A program made the translations under genes and the position numbers. Source: an uncultured Opitutia bacterium (lineage in GTDB: Bacteria > Verrucomicrobiota > Verrucomicrobiae > Opitutales > MB11C04). Taken from it: a stretch of DNA of 6,224 bases. The notes beneath the pieces are model-generated. The model was not told the DNA's origin, did no database searches, and saw nothing but the letters and a program-made list of their open reading frames with translations. Shown here piece after piece: positions 1 through 6,224 of this stretch (position 1 is its first letter; every line of letters begins with the position of its first letter). The stretch covers positions 1 through 6,224 of the forward strand of contig CAJWWH010000100.1 of assembly GCA_913048545.1 (NCBI GenBank). The letters run 5' to 3'.

Positions 1-32
1 CAAAATCTTAATTAACAAAATATCATAATATT

Positions 33-1205
33 ATGGCTACAAAAAAACCATTACGGATCGGACTAATCGGCTACGGCTTTATGGGCAGAACCCATTCGAA
101 TGCATTTCGAAAAGTTCCTAATTTCTTCGATTTAAAATACGAACCTCAGCTCGCTGCCGTTTGTGCCCGCAATAAAGACCGAGCAGAAGCGTTTGCCTCG
201 CAATGGGGATATGAATCAGTGGAAACTGATTGGCGTAAACTAATCGATCGAGATGACATCGATGTGATTGATATTGCCGCACCGAATAATGTACACCATG
301 AAATTGCCATTGCCGCCGCCAAGGCAGGGAAAGCAATTCTATGTGAAAAACCCCTTGCCCTGAATTGTAAAGAAGGGGAGGAAATGGTTCGTGAAGTGGA
401 GAAAGCGAAAGTCGCTAATATGGTTTGGTATAATTACCGCCGTATTCCTGCAGTTTCCCTGGCTAAGAATATGATTGAAGAGGGACGACTCGGTAAGATC
501 TACCATTATCGATCAAACTTCCTTCAGGATTGGACTATTAATACGGATCTTCCTCAGGGCGGTGAAGGGTTATGGAGATTAGATGCAAAAGTCGCTGGCA
601 GTGGCGTAACGGGAGATCTTCTTGCACACTGTATTGACACCGCAATTTGGTTGAATGGTCCTATTGTAGAAGTGAGTGCAATGACTGAAACATTTGTTAA
701 AGAGCGTGTACATACTAAGACAGGTAAGAAACAAAAAGTTACCATTGACGATGCCTGTGCTTTCCTTGCTCGTTTTGCTAACGGATCTCTCGCAATTTTT
801 GAATCTACCCGTTATGCACGTGGTCATAAAGCATTATATACCCTAGAGATCAATGGTGCCGATGGATCCCTGGCATGGGATTTACACGACTTGCATAGGC
901 TTGAATACTATGACTATGACAAGGAAGACGCAAAGACCCGTGGATGGCGTTCCATTCATGTCAGCGATAATGGTGGCGAGCATCCTTATATGGATAAATG
1001 GTGGGTCCCTGGTCTCAACATCGGATATGAGCACAGCTTTATTAATCAATTTGCAGATTTTGTGGATGGTTTTGGTTCCCGTAAGAAACGTCCAAACCGT
1101 CCCGATTTCCGAGACGCACTTGAAACCCAATATATATGCGAGGCGGTGCTGGATTCCGCAAAATCAGGTCGTTGGAAAAAAGTGGGTAAGATCAAGGCAA
1201 AGTAA
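33..1205 (+). CDS. Gfo/Idh/MocA family NAD(P)-dependent oxidoreductase
   Basis: Predicted cytoplasmic sugar or cyclitol dehydrogenase of 390 residues, a normal length for the family. The N-terminal Rossmann fold carries the dinucleotide-binding glycines in GLIGYGFMG (residues 10-18). The family signature EKP is at 105-107, with Lys106 the expected catalytic lysine. GDLLAHCID (194-202) supplies the usual Asp195 and His199 of the C-terminal substrate domain. The tail is rich in Trp and Tyr (about 316-345) and ends in the typical '[21 protein letters not shown]' type helix (357-377). The ATG at 33 is chosen because an in-frame TAA lies at 9-11 and no other ATG intervenes. No Shine-Dalgarno is visible, only an A/T-rich leader. 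There is no signal peptide. The substrate cannot be read from sequence: inositol, glucose-type or other sugar oxidation are all possible. A hairpin terminator follows, so it probably ends its own transcript. Family assignment is very secure; specificity is unknown. Confidence 0.95.
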   Translation: MATKKPLRIGLIGYGFMGRTHSNAFRKVPNFFDLKYEPQLAAVCARNKDRAEAFASQWGYESVETDWRKLIDRDDIDVIDIAAPNNVHHEIAIAAAKAGKAILCEKPLALNCKEGEEMVREVEKAKVANMVWYNYRRIPAVSLAKNMIEEGRLGKIYHYRSNFLQDWTINTDLPQGGEGLWRLDAKVAGSGVTGDLLAHCIDTAIWLNGPIVEVSAMTETFVKERVHTKTGKKQKVTIDDACAFLARFANGSLAIFESTRYARGHKALYTLEINGADGSLAWDLHDLHRLEYYDYDKEDAKTRGWRSIHVSDNGGEHPYMDKWWVPGLNIGYEHSFINQFADFVDGFGSRKKRPNRPDFRDALETQYICEAVLDSAKSGRWKKVGKIKAK

Positions 1206-1232
1206 TTAAATCAATTTAGATTGTTTTTCATT

Positions 1233-1264
1233 GAAGGAGTCACTCATGACTCCTTCTTTGTTGC
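1233..1264 (+). terminator. Rho-independent terminator after the oxidoreductase gene
   Basis: A perfect 10-base-pair stem, GAAGGAGTCA (1233-1242) with TGACTCCTTC (1247-1256), closes a 4-base loop CTCA. The T-rich run TTTGTTGC follows directly. It starts 27 bases after the TAA stop. The upstream side (TTTTTCATT) has no A-tract, so it looks one-directional, ending plus-strand transcripts. It implies that the downstream beta-propeller gene has its own promoter within 1265-1328, although no convincing -35/-10 pair could be picked there. Confidence 0.85.
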
Positions 1265-1328
1265 TATTATTGGCTAAATTAAGCTGTTTTTACTTGCTCT
1301 TTTTAATAACAGACAAATTCATATTGAT

Positions 1329-2561
1329 ATGAAAATTTTTCTCTTTGCTCTCTTCACAATAATCTGCACATCAGTGCATTCATTCTCACTTGACTGGCCA
1401 TCGTGGCGTGGGGAAGAGCGAACGGGTGTGTCCCAGGAATCTGGACTTCTCCAAGAATGGCCCAGCGGAGGACCCAGGAAAATTTGGACTAGTCATGAAG
1501 CGGGCTTGGGCTATTCCGGTTTTACCATTCAAAATGGTGTTCTTTTCACTATGGGAGCCTACGGAAAAAAAGAGATGTTGATTGCATTGGATGCAGACTC
1601 AGGAAAAAAGAAATGGAGTCTCCAAATAGGCGAACTCTTGACCAACGGTTGGGGTGACGGACCGAGAATGAGTCCGACGATTGCGAACGGAAAAATTTAT
1701 GCACTTGGTGGAAAAGGAAACTTGGTCTGTGCTGATACTGGGAGGGGCAAGTTAATTTGGAAGAAAAGCATGGTCGATGATCTCGGAGGAAAAGTTCCCG
1801 GGTGGGGATACACCGAGTCCGTCCTTGTTGATCAGGGAAAAGTGATCTGCACTCCGGGTGGAAATAGTGGAACCCTTGCGGCCCTTGATGCGAATACTGG
1901 AAAAACGGTTTGGAGATCAAAGGATTTTACCGATGGTGCTCAATACTCGTCTCCGATTGCGGTGAATCATGAGGGTCAAAGGCAGTACATACAATTAGTG
2001 ATGAAAAACCTGGTGGGAATCGATTCTCACGATGGATCTCTTTTGTGGAAGTCTTCATGGCCCGGAAAAGTTGCGGTCATTCCCACTCCAATCTATAGCG
2101 ATGGTCATGCATATATCACTTCCGGGTACGGAGTGGGTTGTAAGCTGGTAAGGATCGGCAAAAATGCACCCCAAAATATTTATGAAAACAAGGTCATGAA
2201 AAATCACCATGGTGGGGTGATTAAAATAAAAGATTACCTTTATGGATACTCAGATGGGGTTGGCTGGGTTTGTCAGAACTTTAAGACGGGAGAGATGATG
2301 TGGAATGAAAAAAAGGCTCTCGGTAAAGGTGCGATCGCCTATGCAGACGGTCGGCTTTACTGTCAGGGTGAAGGAGATGGAAGGATTATTATGATTGAAG
2401 CAAGTCCGAAGGGATGGAATCCCTGTGGAGAATTCGTAATCTCACCCCAAACAAAACAGAGAAATCCCAAGGGAAGGATTTGGACTCACCCGGTAATCTG
2501 TGATAGAAAACTATACCTACGGGATCAGGAATATATTTTGTGCTACGATATAAAAAAGTAG
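1329..2561 (+). CDS. Exported PQQ-like beta-propeller repeat protein (BamB-like fold)
   Basis: Predicted 410-residue secreted or periplasmic beta-propeller. Residues 1-18 look like a Sec signal peptide: Lys2, a hydrophobic core at 3-13, and a likely signal peptidase I site after Val-His-Ser18. Cys13 is not in a proper lipobox, so a lipoprotein is unlikely. The mature protein opens with a DWPSWRG motif (22-28), typical of these proteins in Planctomycetota and Verrucomicrobiota. Repeat signatures of the form ALDxxTGkxxW recur at 86-96, 134-144, 185-195, 230-240 and 315-325, each marking a propeller blade. No quinoprotein dehydrogenase catalytic residues or cytochrome motif are evident, so enzyme activity is not implied by the PQQ-repeat name. 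It could be a scaffold, a binding protein, or act in polysaccharide handling at the envelope. The ATG has no Shine-Dalgarno upstream. It converges with sufT, 13 bases away. Confidence 0.9.
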   Translation: MKIFLFALFTIICTSVHSFSLDWPSWRGEERTGVSQESGLLQEWPSGGPRKIWTSHEAGLGYSGFTIQNGVLFTMGAYGKKEMLIALDADSGKKKWSLQIGELLTNGWGDGPRMSPTIANGKIYALGGKGNLVCADTGRGKLIWKKSMVDDLGGKVPGWGYTESVLVDQGKVICTPGGNSGTLAALDANTGKTVWRSKDFTDGAQYSSPIAVNHEGQRQYIQLVMKNLVGIDSHDGSLLWKSSWPGKVAVIPTPIYSDGHAYITSGYGVGCKLVRIGKNAPQNIYENKVMKNHHGGVIKIKDYLYGYSDGVGWVCQNFKTGEMMWNEKKALGKGAIAYADGRLYCQGEGDGRIIMIEASPKGWNPCGEFVISPQTKQRNPKGRIWTHPVICDRKLYLRDQEYILCYDIKK

Positions 2562-2574
2562 TTCATCCCGACTT

Positions 2575-3120
2575 TTATTCCAAACCCAGTACCCTTTTTC
2601 CCTCCGCAGACATCATCTTCGGGTTCCATGGCGGATCCCAGACAATGTCCACGGTCACTTCACTGACTTGAGGCAGACTCTGTATTCGAGTCTTCGCATC
2701 ATCAGCAATGACTGGACCCATTCCACAGCCTTGTGCGGTTAAAGTCATTTGAACCTCCACCTTTTTTGAATCCGGTTCCCCGCTTATCTTTAAATCGTAT
2801 ACCAGCCCGAGATCGACAATATTGACCGGAATTTCAGGATCGTAACATCCTTGCAATGCTTCCCAAACCACATCTTCACTGAATGGCTTGTCACTTGACT
2901 GAGATTTGATTTCCTTGGTTACTTCCTGGTAAACCTCTTCGCCAAGAGCGGAAAGTTCACCCTCCCCCACCCGGTACATGCCATTGGCATCACGAAGGGT
3001 TACTGAACCACCCAATGACTGGGCAATGCTGTAGGTGACGCCTTGGGCAAGAGTGACTTCATCACCAGCCGGGATAATAGTGGCGGTGCAGTTCTTTACT
3101 AGTGTTACTTCATTTTTCAT
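2575..3120 (-). CDS. sufT: SufT-like Fe-S cluster assembly/maturation protein (long form, MIP18/DUF59 domain)
   Basis: A 181-residue cytoplasmic protein matching the long form of SufT, which is linked to maturation or trafficking of Fe-S clusters to target proteins. The N-terminal extension (about 1-65), with the pattern PAGDEVTLAQG (17-27) and a MYRVGEGE stretch (48-55), distinguishes it from the short single-domain type of about 100 residues. The MIP18 domain spans about 82-165. It shows the conserved DPEIPVNIVDLGLVYD motif (94-109), the key cysteine Cys132 in LTAQGCGMGP (127-136), and the closing WDPPWNPKMMS segment (161-171). It lies 25 bases downstream of sppA on the same strand and is probably co-transcribed. 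A weak TATAAC element in that gap could be an internal promoter but has no good -35 partner. No suf or isc genes adjoin it here, which is unusual only in that SufT genes often, but not always, sit in suf operons. Confidence 0.92.
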   Translation of the reverse strand: MKNEVTLVKNCTATIIPAGDEVTLAQGVTYSIAQSLGGSVTLRDANGMYRVGEGELSALGEEVYQEVTKEIKSQSSDKPFSEDVVWEALQGCYDPEIPVNIVDLGLVYDLKISGEPDSKKVEVQMTLTAQGCGMGPVIADDAKTRIQSLPQVSEVTVDIVWDPPWNPKMMSAEGKRVLGLE

Positions 3121-3145
3121 TGATTAGAATAAATGGTTATAGTGA

Positions 3146-4993
3146 TTATCGGGGAAAACCAAAACTATTTTGGTACCAAGGAAGAATAATATAGGAAGAT
3201 CTGGGATCATTTAAATTTTTCAATTGTGTAATGAATGTTCTCATTTCCTTCAGGCTCGACATGAAAGGAGAGTCTTTGTGTTTATGAGCCCGTTGAAGGG
3301 ACTTCATCTTAAAAAGCTCCGAAATTGCCTCCATTGGATCTTTCGCGGCCGGGAATTCATCTATTTTATAATCATCCACACCGGCAAGTTCTGCCCCGTA
3401 AGCAATTGCATTCTGTAATCCTCCCAATTCGTCCACCAATCCAAGCTCGTAGGCATCCTTCCCCATCCAGACCCGGCCCTGAGCAATTTGATCAACCTCA
3501 CTGGCATTCAGATCCCTGCTTTCTGAGACAAGTGAAATAAAACGTTCGTAAATCCGGTCCACATATTTTTGAACAATGGCTAATTCTCTATCCGACTTGG
3601 GGCGGGAAACACTCATTATATCCGAAGAATCATTAGTCTTTACTGTATCCCAGTACAGACTAAAATTCCCCATTAAGCCCTTAAGATTTGGAAGTAAGCC
3701 AAAAACACCAATGGACCCGGTTACCGTTTGTTCCGAAGCAAAAACACGGTCGGAGTCCATTGCGATCCAATATCCACCGGACGCTGCCACTGAACCCATG
3801 GAAACGACCACAGGCAAACCTTTGGCCCGAGAACGGGAAATTTCATTCAAAATAGTATCTGAACCCGAAACACTGCCTCCAGGACTGTTTACCCGAAGAA
3901 TAATAGCTTTATAATCAGAGTCCCTGGAAATTTCCCGAATTCGCTCCGCAATTTCATCCCCCCCGATGGAAAATCCATCATCCACCCAGCCATCCACAAT
4001 GGTTCCTTCCACATAAACAACGGCTACTTTTTTCTGATCTGTCTTAGATATTGATTGATCACCTTCGGATAAATTTGGGCGGTCCACATAATCAATAAGG
4101 TCAATCCGGGCGAATTCGCCCGAATCATCATCCTTCACGCCATTTAAAAGAAGACTATCTAACATATCTCCATAAGGAGTTATAAAATCAGCAAACCCTT
4201 TTTCCAGGCACTGCTCGGGTGTGAAAATAAAAGTTTTATTCAAATCAAGAATCAAATCACTTTTCTCAATTCCACGGTTTAAAGAAACGGAGTGCAGGTA
4301 ATCATCCCAGCGCACATTGAGTAATCTTGAAATTTGTAAACGGTTTTCTTTACTGAAACCGGTTGCAATAAAAGGCTCGACTGCCCCCTTAAATTCACCA
4401 ACCCGAATCACTTGTACTCCCACTCCGTACCTCTCGAGTGCTTCGCCCATGAAAACCTGCTCATTGGCCAATCCATTTAAAATCAATGTCCCACTGGGAT
4501 TCATGTGCAACTCGTCGCAAATTGAATACACAAGATAATCCAATTGGGAAGGATCGGAGAAAAAACCGGTGATTTTCTTACCGGAATCCTTAAACTTCTG
4601 TAATCCGGAAACCAATTCCTGAATCGCAGCATACCCACATCCATATCCATCCGGCAGGAATCCACCCTCAATAAAAATTCCCTTAATTTTAGAATCCAAT
4701 GCAGCTTTTTCCAGGGAATCCAAAACCTCCTTCAAATGAAAATGAGGTGCTTTAGACTGCTCGGTAATTGCCTCCCGTGTCAGATCTTCAAAGGTTAATT
4801 CCGTAGGTCGGTCGGTTAAATTCATGGAAAGATCGAGGACTAAAAAAGAACCCGGAATGGCTTCCTTCTTTTTCTGATCAAAAAGAGAAGAAAAAATCGC
4901 CTCAAAAAGAAAAAGTGAAATGACCACAAAGAGGAGGGTCGACACTAAAGTAACTGCCATTCTTTTCAGTACATCTTTCCAGAAATTTTTCAT
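3146..4993 (-). CDS. sppA: Signal peptide peptidase SppA, 67 kDa double-domain type (peptidase family S49)
   Basis: A 615-residue inner-membrane serine protease that degrades leftover signal peptides and possibly misfolded envelope proteins. The ATG at 4993 begins MKNFWKDVLKRM, followed by a single membrane segment at about 13-36; the rest should face outward. Two S49 repeats follow: the N-terminal one (about 105-275) contains Lys202 in EFKGAVEPF (200-208), and the C-terminal one (about 325-530) contains Ser405 in VAASGGYW (402-409). These correspond to the Lys209 and Ser409 dyad known from Escherichia coli SppA, so the enzyme should be active. NSPGGSVSGSD (369-379) and TGSIGVFG (425-432) are further S49 signatures. 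The frame stays open upstream to an ATG at 5143, but that 50-residue extension has no SppA character, would displace the membrane anchor from the N-terminus, and lies antisense to the start of the divergent gene, so it is rejected. sufT follows 25 bases downstream. Confidence 0.95.
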   Translation of the reverse strand: MKNFWKDVLKRMAVTLVSTLLFVVISLFLFEAIFSSLFDQKKKEAIPGSFLVLDLSMNLTDRPTELTFEDLTREAITEQSKAPHFHLKEVLDSLEKAALDSKIKGIFIEGGFLPDGYGCGYAAIQELVSGLQKFKDSGKKITGFFSDPSQLDYLVYSICDELHMNPSGTLILNGLANEQVFMGEALERYGVGVQVIRVGEFKGAVEPFIATGFSKENRLQISRLLNVRWDDYLHSVSLNRGIEKSDLILDLNKTFIFTPEQCLEKGFADFITPYGDMLDSLLLNGVKDDDSGEFARIDLIDYVDRPNLSEGDQSISKTDQKKVAVVYVEGTIVDGWVDDGFSIGGDEIAERIREISRDSDYKAIILRVNSPGGSVSGSDTILNEISRSRAKGLPVVVSMGSVAASGGYWIAMDSDRVFASEQTVTGSIGVFGLLPNLKGLMGNFSLYWDTVKTNDSSDIMSVSRPKSDRELAIVQKYVDRIYERFISLVSESRDLNASEVDQIAQGRVWMGKDAYELGLVDELGGLQNAIAYGAELAGVDDYKIDEFPAAKDPMEAISELFKMKSLQRAHKHKDSPFMSSLKEMRTFITQLKNLNDPRSSYIILPWYQNSFGFPR

Positions 4994-5075
4994 ATTGTTT
5001 CGACCAAGAAAATACCTCTTTTTGAGTAAGGTCGAAGAAAAACTTTGCCTGTATTCAAAAAGAACGCATTTATTC
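4994..5075. promoter_or_regulatory. Divergent intergenic spacer between sppA and the right-edge gene
   Basis: This 82-base spacer must hold the promoters and leaders of both divergent genes unless transcription starts inside a coding region. It is A/T-rich. No convincing -35/-10 pair with 16-18 base spacing was found in either direction; a TATTTT-like element on the minus strand (around 5009-5014) is the best -10 candidate for sppA and is weak. The spacer contains a 7-base inverted repeat, listed separately. Confidence 0.45.
4999..5036. repeat. 7-bp inverted repeat TTCGACC / GGTCGAA upstream of sppA
   Basis: TTCGACC (4999-5005) is perfectly complementary to GGTCGAA (5030-5036), with 24 bases between the arms and about 31 bases from centre to centre. 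Read on the minus strand, the proximal arm GGTCGAA occupies positions -12 to -6 relative to the sppA ATG. It could therefore be a split operator on DNA or a leader hairpin in the sppA messenger that covers the initiation region. A 7-base match within an 82-base spacer can also occur by chance. Confidence 0.35.
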
Positions 5076-6224
5076 ATGTATATGAATGAAGAAGACCTAT
5101 CGGTGGACAGAAAAGCTCTCCGCATCAATTTAGATTCCTCCAAGTACGGTACCTTTGCCGAGATTGGTGCCGGGCAGGAGGTCGCCCGTCATTTTTTTCA
5201 GGCGGGTGGTGCAGCTGGAACGGTAGCCAAAACAATATCTGCCTATGATATGAAATTCAGCGACGCAATTTATGGTGAAGCTGGCCGTTATGTCTCACGA
5301 AAAAGACTCGTCCAAATGATGGCACATGAGTATCAGTTATTGGATGAACGCTTATCCACTGCCCGCGGTGTGGATAGTACTTTTTTTGCATTCTCCAATA
5401 CGGTTTCCGCACTCAACTACAGTAAAACAAACGAGTGCCACGGATGGATGGGGATACGATTTCAAATTTCACCCCAATCTCCTTTTCACGACATTATCCT
5501 TCATGTCCGTATGCTTGATACGGACAACCAGTTACAACAGGAGGCGATCGGTATATTGGGTGTTAATTTGGTTTACGGAGCCATGCACTTAAGCAAGGAT
5601 CCGGATGCATTCATCAAAAGCCTGACCGACAGTTTGGGTGAGAACCGGATCGAAGTTGACATGATTGAATTTAACGGTCCCTCTTTTGAATCAGTGGACA
5701 ACCGGATTCTTTGCCTCAAATTAACTGAAACTGGATTAACTCACGCAATCATGTTCAATGACTCTGGACATGTGGTGCAACCCTCGGAAAATCTTTATAA
5801 AAAAGCCTGCCTGATCGAACGGGGAAGCTTTCGCCCATTAACCAAGGTGAATTTAGATATGCTGGAAAAGGCCAAGGTGCAATTTGTTTCTCGTGAAGAT
5901 GTGGAGGAAAAGAGTGTTGAGGTCTTTATGGAACTCACTCTGCGAAGCCTGCTCAATGAGGGAGATATTGATTACGAGGACTTCATCTCACGGATTGAAG
6001 TGATTAATTCCTGTGGATATGGAGTTCTCGTTTCCAACTATTTGGAATACTTCAAACTCTCCGCTTATCTCAGACGGTATGTCAAAAATCCTATTGGACT
6101 CGTGCTTGGACTCAATAACCTGGCGGATATTTTTAAGGAAGATTACTACTCAAATCTTGAAGGCGGAATTCTTGAAGCATTTGGGAAGCTATTTAAAGAC
6201 AATGTAAAAATTTATGCCTACCCC
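5076..6224 (+). CDS. Conserved protein of the family labelled nicotinate/nicotinamide-nucleotide adenylyltransferase (3' end cut by the window)
   Basis: The frame is open for 383 codons to the last base, with no stop, so the C-terminus lies outside. The N-terminal block KALRINLDSSKYGTFAEIGA (13-32), then GQEVARHFFQAGGAAGTVAK (33-52) and SDAIYGE (62-68), matches my memory of a conserved family, common in Bacteroidota and also in Verrucomicrobiota, usually auto-annotated as nicotinate/nicotinamide-nucleotide adenylyltransferase. The C-terminal visible part (VLVSNYLEYFKLSAYLRRY, 317-335, and GGILEAFGKLFKDNVKIYAYP region, 363-383) also fits that family. However, the HxGH motif of true nucleotidyltransferases is not seen, so the enzymatic label is doubtful. 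There is no signal peptide or membrane segment, so it is probably cytoplasmic. The start is ATG 5076 or ATG 5082; both precede the conserved block and neither has a Shine-Dalgarno. It is transcribed divergently from sppA. The coding call is very secure; the function is not. Confidence 0.85.
   Translation, partial: MYMNEEDLSVDRKALRINLDSSKYGTFAEIGAGQEVARHFFQAGGAAGTVAKTISAYDMKFSDAIYGEAGRYVSRKRLVQMMAHEYQLLDERLSTARGVDSTFFAFSNTVSALNYSKTNECHGWMGIRFQISPQSPFHDIILHVRMLDTDNQLQQEAIGILGVNLVYGAMHLSKDPDAFIKSLTDSLGENRIEVDMIEFNGPSFESVDNRILCLKLTETGLTHAIMFNDSGHVVQPSENLYKKACLIERGSFRPLTKVNLDMLEKAKVQFVSREDVEEKSVEVFMELTLRSLLNEGDIDYEDFISRIEVINSCGYGVLVSNYLEYFKLSAYLRRYVKNPIGLVLGLNNLADIFKEDYYSNLEGGILEAFGKLFKDNVKIYAYP

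Noticed and set aside
853..1209. Plus-strand 118-codon frame overlapping the oxidoreductase gene in another frame
   Set aside because: Overlaps the conserved C-terminal domain of the oxidoreductase and has no family resemblance; a frame shadow.
1265..1328. Possible promoter for the beta-propeller gene (TTGCTC at 1294 with an ATTCAT-like -10)
   Set aside because: The match to consensus is poor and several equally weak alternatives exist, so no specific promoter is called.
1549..1920. Minus-strand open frame of 123 codons inside the beta-propeller gene
   Set aside because: Fully antisense to a well-supported coding region; the translation is rich in Ser, Arg, Phe and His with no recognisable domain.
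2333..2340. GCGATCGC, the core of the cyanobacterial HIP1 repeat
   Set aside because: Only one full copy was noticed and the gene content is not cyanobacterial.
3576..3914. Plus-strand 112-codon frame within sppA
   Set aside because: Antisense to the catalytic domain of SppA; no independent coding evidence.
5326..5592. Plus-strand 88-codon frame near the right edge (with a similar one at 6013-6207)
   Set aside because: Both are out-of-frame shadows of the larger frame that starts at 5076 and runs off the window.
1..6224. Mobile elements, CRISPR arrays, tRNA/rRNA genes, riboswitches or defence genes
   Set aside because: The window is almost wholly filled by five housekeeping-type genes. No terminal repeats, transposase, integrase or spaced direct repeats were seen, and the longest gene-free stretch is 123 bases.

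Overview
The window holds five protein-coding genes, nearly back to back, and no sign of mobile elements, CRISPR, tRNA or rRNA. The gene mix is an exported PQQ-repeat beta-propeller of the kind abundant in Planctomycetota and Verrucomicrobiota, a sugar-type Gfo/Idh/MocA oxidoreductase, a long-form SufT and a double-domain SppA. With moderate-to-low GC and no clear Shine-Dalgarno sequence at any start, this points to a Gram-negative bacterium, most likely Verrucomicrobiota (Opitutales-like). Planctomycetota or Bacteroidota are alternatives. This placement is an inference from family recollection, not a measured result.

Layout. Left part, plus strand: a Gfo/Idh/MocA oxidoreductase (33-1205) ends in a strong hairpin terminator (1233-1264). 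It is followed by a secreted PQQ-like beta-propeller protein (1329-2561). The propeller gene converges, with a 13-base gap, on a minus-strand pair: sufT (2575-3120) and, 25 bases upstream of it, sppA (3146-4993). sppA and sufT are probably one transcription unit, read sppA then sufT. An 82-base divergent spacer (4994-5075) separates sppA from a plus-strand gene (5076 to the right edge) that stays open for 383 codons and is cut by the end of the window. Its protein is highly patterned and resembles a conserved family that, as I recall, databases label nicotinate/nicotinamide-nucleotide adenylyltransferase. The nucleotidyltransferase HxGH signature is not visible in the part seen.

How they work together: the first two genes fit carbohydrate or polysaccharide processing, one in the cytoplasm and one outside the inner membrane, but the terminator between them argues against a shared transcript. 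SppA (membrane protease clearing signal peptides or envelope proteins) and SufT (Fe-S cluster maturation) are housekeeping functions. No obviously new system is visible. The points most worth a second look are the truncated right-edge gene, the start of sppA, an inverted repeat that places one arm where an sppA ribosome binding site would be, and the absence of Shine-Dalgarno motifs.
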